Shown: positions 45,762 to 55,200 of the stretch, piece by piece | Numbering within the stretch: the stretch's first letter is position 1 | How the letters are laid out: every line of letters begins with the position of its first letter | Position numbers and translations under genes: made by a program | From: Oligoflexia bacterium | GTDB taxonomy: Bacteria; Bdellovibrionota; UBA1018 | Direction of reading: 5' to 3' | Length of the DNA: 64,000 nucleotides | Assembly (NCBI GenBank): GCA_014378465.1 | Contig: JACMNQ010000065.1 | Coordinates: 130,133-194,132, forward strand | Notes under the pieces: model-generated | Database searches by the model: none | What the model was told of the DNA's origin: nothing | What the model saw: the letters and a program-made list of their open reading frames with translations, nothing else

Positions 45762-46415
45762 ATGCGTGATCAGATTCAGAGCCTGCTTCTGGGTGGGCAT
45801 CCGCTTTTTTACGGGATCGTGTTCGTATCGCTGCTGCTCTGCGGCCTCGGCTTTCCGATGTCGGCTGATCTCATTCTGCTGACGGGTGGCTATCTGGCGT
45901 TTGCGGGCAAGGCCAGGCTGGTCTATCTGATTCCCACCGCGATGACGGCGGTGCTTCTGAGTGATACTCTCATGTTCTTGATCGGCTCTGGATTTGGCGC
46001 GAAGTTGCTCAAAGCGTGGCCGCTTTCCAAAGTTCTCACTGCTGAAAGGATCGCGGCCGCCGAGTGCAGCTTTCAGAAATCGGGTTATCGTTACATCTTC
46101 ACGGCCCGGTTTCTCCCCGGCCTTCGCACGGTCGTTTTCTTCACAGGTGGAATGCTCCGGTTGAACTATTCCCGGTTTATCCTCTTTGATTTCGCCGGTG
46201 CCTGCATCACGATTCCGGGGACCTTGATTGCAGTCGGACTGGTCGCGGGGAATGTGGAGCGGGTTCTCGCGTTTCTGAAGAAGTTTCAGACCGCCGCTCT
46301 GATCGCTGTGGGGGTTTTTGTGGCGGGTTCAGTGGCATCACGTCTGGTTTCGGCATCTCGCAGACGTTCAGAGATTTCGCAGCGCCAGATTCCAGAGGGG
46401 AACCGTGAGGAGTGA
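45762..46415 (+). CDS. DedA family inner-membrane protein
   Basis: 217 residues. GLGFPMSADLILLTGGYLA (about 28-46) and FTARFLPGLRTVVFFTGGML (about 110-129) match the two DedA re-entrant signatures, with the usual acidic and basic residues. Four to five transmembrane helices and a basic C-terminal tail. It follows rlmC by 21 bp and may be the last gene of the stator operon. Its 3' end overlaps the convergent AEC gene by 48 bp. Confidence 0.9.
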   Translation: MRDQIQSLLLGGHPLFYGIVFVSLLLCGLGFPMSADLILLTGGYLAFAGKARLVYLIPTAMTAVLLSDTLMFLIGSGFGAKLLKAWPLSKVLTAERIAAAECSFQKSGYRYIFTARFLPGLRTVVFFTGGMLRLNYSRFILFDFAGACITIPGTLIAVGLVAGNVERVLAFLKKFQTAALIAVGVFVAGSVASRLVSASRRRSEISQRQIPEGNREE

Positions 46416-47315
46416 AAGTGGAATTCCGACACCGACCATGAGGTTGGCGATTTCAGGATCCAGTCCGAATTCCGCGGCGACGATCGCTGCAGTGATCATG
46501 GGAGCCATGGCTGCTTCCAGCAGAGTCGCATGCACGGGGAGTCCCCTTTGCTCGAATACGCCGACGTAAAGCGCCAGAAAGAAGAGCGGAGCGGCAAACA
46601 GTTTGAATCCCAGGCCGAGGAACAGGTCCCACTTTCTCCGGTGAAGGACATCGAGATCGATACGCAATTGAAATCCCACTGAAACCAGCGCAAGCGGAAC
46701 CAGCGTCGACGCGAGCTTCTCCAGAGTGCTCAAGGCGATGCCCGGTCCATGGAGACCCGTTGCCCACCAGGCGACTGCAAGCAGAAGTGCCAGGAGCGGG
46801 GGAAAAGTGAAGACTCTTCTCAGCATGGCCGACTTGCTGACTCGGGCGCCTGCATACCACGACGCAGCCAGGAGTCCGACCGTGGAGAGGGCAGGAAACG
46901 TCCCGAGTTGATCAGTCAGAACCCCCACGCGCAGACCCTCGGGTCCGAGCAGTGATTCGAGAAGCGGAAAGCCCACGAAAGCCGTGTTCCCCAGTCCTGC
47001 AGTCAGGATCAGCCCGCCGATGGTCTGGCGACTCCAGTTCAGCTTGCGACCCAGCACGAGAAAAGTCAGTGACGACAGGGCGAAGAGAATCCAGGCCATG
47101 GAGAGGGGAACCAGAATCCCCGAATCAAAGTGAGTGGCCGAAAGGAGAGCCGGAACCTGCACGAGGACGAGGGCGGGCAGGGACAGGTAGATGATGAATT
47201 CATTGAAAGCGCGAGGCGCGGCGTCAGGCAGCTTCTTGAATTTACGAAGGCAGGTCCCGGCCGCAAGGCAGAGCAGGATCAGAGCGAAGTTGGCGAAACC
47301 GGCTGAATTGGACAT
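46368..47315 (-). CDS. AEC (auxin efflux carrier) family transporter
   Basis: 315 residues from the ATG at 47315; the frame is open for 119 more codons upstream but that part has no coding character. Ten hydrophobic helices with the two inverted halves of the family: FNEFIIYLSLPALVLVQVP (about 38-56) and LTAGLGNTAFVGFPLLESLLG (about 100-120). In bacteria AEC proteins export or import dicarboxylates such as malonate or malate. The substrate is unknown. Confidence 0.9.
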   Translation of the reverse strand: MSNSAGFANFALILLCLAAGTCLRKFKKLPDAAPRAFNEFIIYLSLPALVLVQVPALLSATHFDSGILVPLSMAWILFALSSLTFLVLGRKLNWSRQTIGGLILTAGLGNTAFVGFPLLESLLGPEGLRVGVLTDQLGTFPALSTVGLLAASWYAGARVSKSAMLRRVFTFPPLLALLLAVAWWATGLHGPGIALSTLEKLASTLVPLALVSVGFQLRIDLDVLHRRKWDLFLGLGFKLFAAPLFFLALYVGVFEQRGLPVHATLLEAAMAPMITAAIVAAEFGLDPEIANLMVGVGIPLSLLTVPLWNLALRNL

Positions 47316-47375
47316 CGTGATGAAATGTAATCGGAGTCGTTGCTCATCGCAAGCGGGATGGGGTAGCTTGCGACC

Positions 47376-48059
47376 ATGGCCCTCTGGAATCAGCTCACTT
47401 CTCACCTCCAGCTGGCTTTTGATCCCCGACTTTTCGGTTCGACGTACTGTCTGATCTTCGTCGCCGAACTCCCGGACAAGACGGCCTTCGCCACTCTCAT
47501 GCTGGCCACGCGGAAGAACCCTCATGCGGTTTTTCTGGGGGTGGCGGCCGCATTTCTGATTCAGAGCGTTGTCGCAGTCGGCTTCGGAAGTTTTCTGAGT
47601 CTTCTTCCCGATTTCTGGGTCAAGCTGGGATCTGCACTGCTCTTTCTTTTTTTCGCCTGGAGAATGTGGCACCAGCCTGTGGAAGATTCTGAGGCCGTGA
47701 ACACCGCGCCCGACTCACACGAGTCGCCCGACTCAGTGGGCACTGCTGGGCAAAATGGTCAACCTGGACTGAGGTCCGGTTTTTTCAGATCCATGCTGGC
47801 TTCTTTTGTCGTGATCTTCATCGCCGAATGGGGCGACCTGACTCAGCTGGCAACGGCCACTTTGTCTGCGCACTCGGCCAGTCCAGTGACGATCTTCACT
47901 GCCGCAACTCTGGCCCTCTGGTCAGTGACCGTTCTCGCGGTGGTGATTGGAACTCACGCGAAGAAGCGGATCAATGCGGCCCTCATTCAAAAAATCGCGG
48001 CTTTGGCTTTTGCGGGAGTGGGTCTCGTGTTTCTGATCAGGCTTGCACTTGCCCGATGA
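47376..48059 (+). CDS. GDT1/TMEM165 (UPF0016) family cation transporter
   Basis: 227 residues with two inverted repeats carrying the family signatures FVAELPDKTAFATL (about 28-41) and FIAEWGDLTQLATATL (about 149-164). Six to seven transmembrane helices, and a hydrophilic central loop at about 108-135. Known bacterial members (such as MneA) export manganese; plant and animal members move Mn2+ or Ca2+. The second motif has Leu where E-x-G-D-[KR]-[TS] is usual. It diverges from the AEC gene across a 60-bp space. Confidence 0.9.
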   Translation: MALWNQLTSHLQLAFDPRLFGSTYCLIFVAELPDKTAFATLMLATRKNPHAVFLGVAAAFLIQSVVAVGFGSFLSLLPDFWVKLGSALLFLFFAWRMWHQPVEDSEAVNTAPDSHESPDSVGTAGQNGQPGLRSGFFRSMLASFVVIFIAEWGDLTQLATATLSAHSASPVTIFTAATLALWSVTVLAVVIGTHAKKRINAALIQKIAALAFAGVGLVFLIRLALAR

Positions 48060-48074
48060 ACCGGGAGGGGAGGT

Positions 48075-48116
48075 GCTTGCGCCGACTGAACCTTCGGAAT
48101 TCAAGTCGACGCAAGC
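48075..48116. terminator. bidirectional stem between convergent genes
   Basis: GCTTGCGCCGACT (48075-48087) pairs with AGTCGACGCAAGC (48104-48116), 12 of 13 positions, loop 16 nt containing TTCGGAATTC. It lies between the stops of the GDT1 gene and the metzincin gene. No T tract, so termination may be Rho-assisted or the stem may protect 3' ends. Confidence 0.5.
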
Positions 48117-48141
48117 CAGACAGACGAGACATGGACCGAGT

Positions 48142-48966
48142 TCAGCGGAGCATGGATTTCCAGTAACTCTGCGCTGCTGAGCGGGCGGCAGAGCACTGAC
48201 CAGCGGTGAGGCCGGTGCTGCTGCCGTAGATGACCGGGTTCATCAGGTTGGAAGAATCACTGACGTGATCCAGATTCAGATAGTGACCGATCTCGTGGGC
48301 GATGATGGGATAGAAGGTTCCGACGGCAGCTTCGAGGATGGAGCCAGACCGATAGTTTCCGGGCATGTTGGTCCAGGCATTGGCGCCCGTGCTTCCGAGT
48401 GAGCCGGAACGATTCCAGTTTCCGGTGGTGACGACCAGGAGAGTGGAGTTGTTTTCGTAAGCGCTTCTGATTTTGTCCAGTTCAGAATTATTTGCCGTGG
48501 CAAAGGTGAGTCCACTGTTCACGGGGTCCACATCCGCGAGTTCATCCATCTGAAAAGCGATGTTGCAGCTGGCCCAGAGTTTGTTGAGTCCCTGCACATT
48601 CGCAATCGCTTCGGATCGTGAAACGACCGGAGTGCCGTCCGGATGAGTATAGACGGTGTACTTCAGAGCCAGACAGAGCTTGCTGGAGTCCGTGCTGTGG
48701 CAAGTGTCGCCGACGATCGTGCTCACGGGAGCGGGAGTGTTCACCGGTGAGTCTGAAACGGGAGGAGCGGTGACTCCGACCGGAGCCTGGACGGCACCAT
48801 CCTGTCCGAGGACATCGCCGGTTCCGGAAGACGTTCCATTGCAGGCGGTCAGCCCGAGTGTGGCACTGATGAGTGCACCGAAAATGACGGAACTGAATGC
48901 TGATTTCGAGGCATGGCCGATGGAAATGGAACTGGAACGGGACTGAATGTGGTGAATTTTTTTCAA
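48142..48966 (-). CDS. metzincin-type metalloprotease lipoprotein
   Basis: 274 residues with a TTG start at 48966, preceded by GGAGGATCATT; upstream in-frame codons lack coding character. A signal peptide ends in lipobox LTAC (about 39-42), then a Gly/Ser/Pro linker. The catalytic zinc site is HEIGHYLNLDH (about 224-234), the extended HExxHxxGxxH type, with a Met-turn-like SNLMNP 7 residues after. That makes it a metzincin. Sequence before it resembles a small alpha/beta protease domain. A secreted or surface protease is the likely role. Confidence 0.85.
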   Translation of the reverse strand: MKKIHHIQSRSSSISIGHASKSAFSSVIFGALISATLGLTACNGTSSGTGDVLGQDGAVQAPVGVTAPPVSDSPVNTPAPVSTIVGDTCHSTDSSKLCLALKYTVYTHPDGTPVVSRSEAIANVQGLNKLWASCNIAFQMDELADVDPVNSGLTFATANNSELDKIRSAYENNSTLLVVTTGNWNRSGSLGSTGANAWTNMPGNYRSGSILEAAVGTFYPIIAHEIGHYLNLDHVSDSSNLMNPVIYGSSTGLTAGQCSAARSAAQSYWKSMLR

Positions 48967-49076
48967 AATGATCCTCCGTGAAAAAAATCCGCAGCGCTTT
49001 CGGTGAGGGAACCGAAGTTCCGCTCTGAAGAGCGTGCGGGTGCCTGCCGATGGGCCTGAATCCTTCATGGATTCAT
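48967..49076. other. intergenic leader of the metzincin gene
   Basis: 110 bp containing the strong ribosome site GGAGGATC and an unassigned upstream stretch. No promoter elements were identified with confidence and no small gene is seen. Confidence 0.3.
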
Positions 49077-49480
49077 TCAGCTCCTCCGTCGGCAAAGGTG
49101 TTTCCGTTTGCTTTCCGTTTTTATGACTGGTGATACGTGGGACTTTCCGAAAAGGACTCGCTCCAGACTGCAAAACCGAGCAAATAAAACGGAGATGGAG
49201 AATGACGTCAAAAATTCGTCAGGCTCAGAAGTAGAGTAAAGCAGGCTGACTCTGCGCATAGGGACTGACAGAGTGAAGGAAAAGTTCACAACTCCGATCA
49301 GCAGAACGCCCACGGTGGACGACAGGAGTCCCGAGGGGGTGAGATGCCGAACATCGACCGGGATTCCGAGTCGCTTCCCGAGCAAAGGGATGAAAGCGAG
49401 AAGAGCACCGAGTCCGACGTTGAAAGTCGCGGTGGCCAGCGTTTTGGAGAATGCGGGACAGCGATTCGCGACCAGTCCGC
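49077..49480 (-). pseudogene. C-terminal remnant of a PF10136-like 'site-specific recombinase' membrane protein
   Basis: Directly after the stop of the quinone oxidoreductase, and in its reading frame, the minus strand encodes FNVGLGALLAFIPLLGKRLG, then GIPVDVRHLTPSG and a hydrophobic VGVLLIGVVNFSFTLSVPMR. These resemble the C-terminal membrane part of the Gcr/PF10136 family. There is no start codon and the rest of the roughly 600-residue protein is missing. After about 49225 the frame loses similarity. A short genuine membrane protein is less likely. Confidence 0.4.
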
Positions 49481-49481
49481 C

Positions 49482-50474
49482 TCAGCGGAGCTTCAGGATG
49501 ATTTTTCCGATATGAGCGCTGCTTTCCATATGGCGATGAGCCTCAGTGATTTCGCTCAGCGGGAACACCCGGTCAATGACGACCTGGACCTTCCGAATTT
49601 CAAGCAGAGGCCACACTTTTTCACGAAGATTTCCAGCGATTTCAGCCTTTTCAGCGATGCTGCGTGGCCGGAGCGTGGAGCCGGTGATCGTCAGTCTGCG
49701 ACTCATGATCTGAGAGAGAGAGAGAGGGACCTGCGCTCCCTGAAGAAACGCGATCTGGACAAGTCGACCCTCAGAGCTCAGGCTGTCGAGATTTTTCTGA
49801 AAGTAAGGCCCACCCACCATGTCCAGAATGAGTTGCACTCCCTGACCCTGAGTCAGTCTTTTGACTTCCGCGGTGAAGTCCGTGGTGCGGTACTGGATTG
49901 CCGCATCCGCTCCGTGCTTCAGACAGGCTTCACATTTTTCTTCAGATCCCGCCGTCGTGTAAACGGTCGCGCCAAAAGCTTTCGCCAGCTGGATGGCGGT
50001 GAGCCCGATCCCGCTCGTGCCCCCGTGAACCAGAAAGGATTCTCCAGGGCGTAACCTGCCACGGTCAAACACGTTGGACCAGACCGTGAAGAAATTTTCT
50101 GGAATTCCAGCCGCTTCTTCGAGCGAGAGTCCAGCGGGAACCGGAAGGCACTGCGCTGCAGGAGTCACGCAGTACTCTGCATAACCGCCACCGGGTGTGA
50201 GAGCGCAGACCTGGTCTCCCACCTCGAAGTCGTTCACTTCAGATCCCCGGGCCACGATTTCTCCGGACACTTCGAGTCCCAAAGTGGGCGACGCTCCCGG
50301 AGGAGGCGGGTATGTTCCCGCTCTCTGCGCAAGATCGGGACGATTCACTCCGGCGGCAAAGACCCGAATGAGCACTTCTCCTTTTCCCGGGCTCGGGATT
50401 TCGGCGCGAGTCAGTGACAGAACCTCAGGTCCTCCCGGGCGGGAACAGGTGACGACCGTCATCATTTCATTCAT
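49482..50474 (-). CDS. NAD(P)H-quinone oxidoreductase, zinc-free MDR family (PIG3-like)
   Basis: 330 residues from the ATG at 50474 (GGAGATTCACCC before it). N-terminal GroES-like domain with GVNRPDLAQRAGTYPPPPGASPTLGLEVSG, then a Rossmann domain with HGGTSGIGLTAIQLAKAFGA and QYRTTDF. The zinc ligands are absent, as in quinone oxidoreductases. GSTLRPRS and IGKIILKLR end the protein, matching PIG3/TP53I3-type enzymes. It reduces quinones with NADPH. The recombinase remnant follows in the same frame. Confidence 0.93.
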   Translation of the reverse strand: MNEMMTVVTCSRPGGPEVLSLTRAEIPSPGKGEVLIRVFAAGVNRPDLAQRAGTYPPPPGASPTLGLEVSGEIVARGSEVNDFEVGDQVCALTPGGGYAEYCVTPAAQCLPVPAGLSLEEAAGIPENFFTVWSNVFDRGRLRPGESFLVHGGTSGIGLTAIQLAKAFGATVYTTAGSEEKCEACLKHGADAAIQYRTTDFTAEVKRLTQGQGVQLILDMVGGPYFQKNLDSLSSEGRLVQIAFLQGAQVPLSLSQIMSRRLTITGSTLRPRSIAEKAEIAGNLREKVWPLLEIRKVQVVIDRVFPLSEITEAHRHMESSAHIGKIILKLR

Positions 50475-50519
50475 GGGTGAATCTCCAGGGCCCGAGCTTA
50501 GGTTCATCCCTTAATTTCG

Positions 50520-50800
50520 TCAATTTCCGTCTGGGACCTTTTCAGGGCCCTTCAAATTTCAGCAACGACACCCCCTTCGGAATCGTCGCGAACCTCAGGT
50601 TCAATCCCGTTGATCTGCCGTGGTTCTCGAGTCATCCTGTGCTCACGCGTGGAATCAAGCCCCATCTAAAAGGTTGATTATCTGGCGCCCGACGCGAAAC
50701 GCCTGGGGGCCAATTATACCCGTCACGGGATCGGTCCGGAGTTCTACCTCAATTCAAATCTGATTCTCACGACTCGACTGGAACTGGCAACTGCTCCGCA
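50520..50800 (+). pseudogene. possible remnant of a beta-barrel outer-membrane protein
   Basis: Plus-strand segments read NFVNFRLGPFQGPSNFS, then FGIVANLRFNPVDLPWF. After a stop at 50675-50677 a shifted frame reads VDYLAPDAKRLGANYTRHG and GPEFYLNSNLILTTRLELAT. Alternating polar/aromatic residues resemble barrel strands of one protein broken by a frameshift and a deletion. The 3' part overlaps the last codons of the opposing desaturase. Low confidence, since no start or full domain remains. Confidence 0.3.
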
Positions 50801-51984
50801 AGGTGGAGGCCAGAGGCCACGGGATAGGAGTGGGCTGGGTGCGCAGTCAGATGTGTTCGCGATTCTTCGTGCATGGCTGTGACAGAAACAGTGAGCATAG
50901 CCGAAGCGGAAGTTGAGTTCATGAGGGGCCCGTCTGAATTCAGGCGGCTCTTCAAAGTGAGCAGGTAGGGATCATAGTGGTCCCGGTAAAACTCCATCTT
51001 GTAGTCCTTGAAGGATTCGATGCCACCGATCCAGTGGTAAAAGCGAATGAACTCCCAGGCCAGATCAAGTTGATGCGGAAGAAATCCCGAGCGTGCCCCG
51101 TTCGGGTAAAGGTGATGATTGTTGTGCCACTCCCCGGCGACGTAGCCTGGCCAAATCTGATTGACTGACCAGTCGCGAGTATTGAAGTCCACTCCGTGCT
51201 GCCTGCGATCTTTTCCACGGCCGTGACCGTCATAATTGTAAGTTCGCACGCCAAAGGCCCAGATCGCGGCCATTCCGAAGACCGCGCAGCTCAGGGCATG
51301 GCCGCCGATGACGAAGAACGTCCCGTACCAGAAGGCCCAGTTCGCGACATAATGAAAGACGGTCCGAGCCGGATGACAGAGGGAGCCCCACTTCTGATAC
51401 TGGGCGTAACTGTTCGTACGAACGCCCGTGTGACTCATGAGCTTGGTCAGCTGGGAGTAATCCTTCTCATCCAGGTCCCGGGCAATGAGTTGATGATTCA
51501 CATCGGCGAGAAAGCAGTAAAGCCAGCCGCCGTGAACATTGTACGGGTCCCCGGCGCGCTCAGGAAACTGATGATGCACGTGGTGCGAGATCACGTAGAT
51601 CTCCTCAGGAATCACTTTGATGGAAAGGTTCCGAACGAGGAAACGGGCGAAGGAGTTCTTGAATCTGTAAGCCCGGTGAGTCGAGTACCGGTGAAGGTAG
51701 ATGGTGCCATGAGTTCCCATGACGATCATCGCGTAAGCCAGGCCAATGATCATGAGCTTCCAGCTGAAGAAAAAAGTGAGAAAGATCGCAAGGGGAGCGA
51801 TGAGCGCTACGGTTGCGGTCCAGCCCCAGAAGGGCAGCCAGTTCTTAGGAGTCGCGAACACATTCAATCGCGTGAAAAATTCGCGAAACAGTTCCTGACG
51901 ACTCGGGACACGGAGCTCTTCCGAATCCGGGGAAGTTGCGAATCCGTAGGCTGGAGTTTCAAGTATTCGACCGAGAAATGACAT
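50767..51984 (-). CDS. fatty-acid (acyl-CoA) desaturase
   Basis: 405 residues. Three histidine boxes bind the di-iron centre: HRYSTHRAYRF (about 98-108), HHVHHQF (about 133-139) and EWHNNHHLYPNG (about 287-298). Membrane helices flank the first box and lie at about 215-250. It introduces a double bond into saturated acyl chains, usually at position 9, adjusting membrane fluidity. The last 45 residues are low-complexity and lie over the barrel-protein remnant, so the original C-terminus may have been shorter. A good extended -10 lies upstream. Confidence 0.93.
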   Translation of the reverse strand: MSFLGRILETPAYGFATSPDSEELRVPSRQELFREFFTRLNVFATPKNWLPFWGWTATVALIAPLAIFLTFFFSWKLMIIGLAYAMIVMGTHGTIYLHRYSTHRAYRFKNSFARFLVRNLSIKVIPEEIYVISHHVHHQFPERAGDPYNVHGGWLYCFLADVNHQLIARDLDEKDYSQLTKLMSHTGVRTNSYAQYQKWGSLCHPARTVFHYVANWAFWYGTFFVIGGHALSCAVFGMAAIWAFGVRTYNYDGHGRGKDRRQHGVDFNTRDWSVNQIWPGYVAGEWHNNHHLYPNGARSGFLPHQLDLAWEFIRFYHWIGGIESFKDYKMEFYRDHYDPYLLTLKSRLNSDGPLMNSTSASAMLTVSVTAMHEESRTHLTAHPAHSYPVASGLHLAEQLPVPVES

Positions 51985-52009
51985 GAAATCAGTCTGAGGG
52001 TTGTGGACG

Positions 52010-52018
52010 ATTATAGCA
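52010..52018 (-). promoter_or_regulatory. extended -10 promoter of the desaturase gene
   Basis: On the minus strand TGCTATAAT is a perfect extended -10. A weak -35 (TTGATC) lies 14 bp before the hexamer. Transcription would start near 52003, giving a leader of about 20 nt. Confidence 0.6.
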
Positions 52019-52070
52019 ACGCCTCATTTGATCAACACTATCTCATGCTTAGGTTCAAATGTGCACCAGC

Positions 52071-52094
52071 TTAAGTTCGCTGATTTAAACTTAA
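52071..52094. promoter_or_regulatory. 7-bp inverted repeat upstream of the desaturase promoter
   Basis: TTAAGTT (52071-52077) and AACTTAA (52088-52094) are perfect complements spaced by 10 bp, about 55 bp upstream of the desaturase -10 and in the space shared with the sensor kinase gene. A candidate operator for a fatty-acid or temperature-responsive regulator; no known consensus matched. Confidence 0.35.
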
Positions 52095-52257
52095 TGCACT
52101 GCAGTATGATTTCGTGAAAATAGAGGCGGCCCGGTCGTTCGCAGTCGCAATCACCCTCCTCGCACTCGTGAATTTGCATTCACAAAAATACGAAGCTTCC
52201 GGTCTCCGTTCGGTAGCGCGTGCGCGGCCGCACTCAATTTGCAGGGATGGGTGTTAG

Positions 52258-55200
52258 ATGTACCGGAGAGCGCCGGCCGAGGACCCTGAAAAGATGACAA
52301 GTCCTGAGAAAATTTTCGGCAATAATTCCCGATCGTCGAGCGGACTCAGGGCGCTGGGTCCTGCGCCCGAGGGAGTGCGTACTCTGCAAGATGTGCTGTC
52401 CATCATGGATGCGGGGATGGGGCGTCTGGAGTTGGAATCACTGATGCCCGAACTTCTGGTGCGGATTCGCCGAATTTTCACCTCAGAAAGCGTTTTCCTC
52501 TACCTGCAGGATGCAGCAGGAAAGAAGCTGAGAGCCCTCGCCACCTCGGGCTCAGGGAGCGAGCGGCACGAAATTCACCCGCTCGGAGATGAAATTGAAA
52601 CAACCGTGTTTCAGAAAGGTGAAGCGATGGCCTTCAATCATTTCATGGGCAGTTCGTCGCATTCCTTCATGGCTGCACCCCTCCGGATCAATGCGGAGTT
52701 GTGCGGAGCAATCAAGGTGGGTTCAGTTTCAGGAATGCAGTATGGGCCTCATGAGCTCATCATTCTTCAACTTCTTGCAGACCGACTGGGACTTTCTCTG
52801 GAGCGCGCACGAAGTCACGATGATACCAATCGAGTTGAGCAACGCTATCAGGACCTTCTCAACTGGCTCGACCATGTCTTCGTCTGGGAAGCGGACGCTG
52901 ATGAATTGACTCTCTCGTTCATCAGCTCTCAGGCAGAACGTCTGCTTGGATTCTCTCTGGACCGCTGGAGAGAGAGTCCGCGGTTTCTTCTCGACCGGAT
53001 TGATCCAAGAGATCGGGACAGGTTTCGCGTGGCACTCCTCACGGCGGCATCCTCCCATCAGAACCAGGAACTTGAACTGAGAATGCTGAGTGCGCTCGGA
53101 AGGTCTCGGCGCTTTCGAGTGGGACTCTCCACCGTGCGGAGTGAGCCCGGAGCCCCCGTGCAGATTCGAGGAGTCTGCGTCGAGATCACTCCCGCGGGAG
53201 AATTTTACGGACACTTGCAGCAGAGTGATCTGCTCCTCAATGCCCTTTTTGACGGAGTCAGTGATGCGGTTTTCATCAAGGACAGAAAAGGACTTTATGT
53301 CATGGCAAATCCTGTTCTGGCGAGGATCCTCGGGGGCTCACGCGTCGACGCGATGCTGGGGAAAAGTGACTTTGATTTCCTTCCGCATGAGACGGCGACC
53401 CAGATGAGAGACGCGGAAATTCTGGTCATGAAGACCCGAAATCCGGTCGAAACGGAGGAGATTATTGAAGTCGATGGAAAAATTCGGACTTTTCTCGCCG
53501 TCAAATCTCCCTACCTGGATCAGAATGGTGAAGTCATCGGGATCTTCGGACTTGCTCATGACATCAGTGAGCGCAAAGCCGAAGAGGGCAGAAGAAAGCA
53601 GAGAGAACTGCAGCAGTCCGTGGTCGCGCGCTTTGGTCTCCGCGCGCTGACGGATGTCGGAATGTCGGCGCTTTTTGAAGAAGCGGTCAAAATGCTCGAA
53701 GAGACTCTGCATCTGGATGTGATTTCCATTCTGGAACTCCAGCCCGACGAGAGTCTGCTTCTGCGCGCCGGCCGGGGCTGGAAGCATGGAGAGGTCGGAA
53801 GCATGGTTGCCGGCAGAATCCGGGAGTCGCAGGCCGGCTACACTCTTCTCTCCACTGAACCCGTCGTGGTCGACGACCTGGACCGGGAAACCCGGTTTAG
53901 AATCGTTCAGCCGCTCCTTGATTACCGGATTCGCAGTTCCATGAGCGTGGTGATTTCCCGGTACTCGAGCAATGAGCCGTACGGAGTGTTGGGAGGCCAC
54001 TCCAGAAGTCTTCGAAGGTTCAATGAAGATGAAGTTGCTTTTCTCAAGGCGATTTCCAATATTCTGTCCAGCTCCATTCTGCGATCCGATCTCCTGGAGA
54101 AGGCGGAGTTCGAAAAGCGTCGGCTGGAAACGATCCTGGAACAGATGCCCGTGGGCGTTGTCATCCTTGAAGCTCCCAGTGGTCAACTGCTTGTGGAAAA
54201 TCGGCAGGCTTCAACGACCCTGGGAAAGTCAGCGGGCGAACCGTGCGGGACGGACTGGAAAGGGCATCATGCGGATGGTCGTCCTTACCGCACTGAAGAG
54301 TGGCCGCAGTTTCGGGCCATGACCGCCGGTGAAACCGTGCAGGATGAAGACATCGATGTCGTCAGAGCGGATGATTCTCGGAGAGTGATCCGGTTAAGTG
54401 CGGCTCCGATTCGTGATCAGAATGGCCGGATCGCGGCAGTCGTGATCGTCTTTGCGGATGTGAGCGGTGAAAGGGCCGCGAGCAGAGAAAGAGAATGGCT
54501 CTACGAGCGCGAAAAAACCACTCGGAAGCTGGTGACTGCGGCGGGTGAGCGCCTGGAGCTGCTGCTGGAAGTGACCCATGCTCTTTTCGGAACGCCGCTC
54601 GAAAAAGGCGACCAGAGGCTGGTGAATCTTGCTTCGACCCTGGTGCCCAGGCTTTCCGACTGGTGTCAGATCGATATTCTGGAATCGTCCGGAACGCTGC
54701 GGACGGTCGCGCTTGAGCATCGTGATCCTGCCAAGCTCGGACTGGCCCGAAGTCTCTCGTCCCGCTATGGACGCCAGTTCAGCACGGGCATCTGGGGACC
54801 CCGCATTCTTTCGACGGGCAAGGCATTGTTCATGCCCGAAATGCTTGATGCGGATCTGGTGGAGATTTCACAGGATCCCGAGCATCTGCGTCTTCTGAGA
54901 GCCCTGGACGTTCATTCCCTGATGATCATTCCGATTCAGCAGACCGGCACAGGGACTGAGGAGGACGGGATTCGGAGGAGTGGAGTTCTCGGTTACGTGA
55001 CCTTGGCCCGCACGGGTGGCTCCCTGAAGTATAGCCGGGAGGACCTGGATCTCGCGCAGGACGCCGCGAACCGCGCAGCTCTTGCCCTGGAGAGCACTCA
55101 ACTCTACCAGGCGACCCGAGAAGCGGTCCGGGCTCGTGAGGACATGATCGCGATCGTTTCCCATGATCTCAAGAATCCTCTGTCCTCGATTCTCATGGGA

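Noticed and set aside
46368..47672. 434-codon form of the AEC transporter
   Set aside because: The first 119 codons are polar, Lys/Arg/Gln-rich and lie in the divergent promoter and the GDT1 gene; the membrane protein begins at the ATG at 47315.
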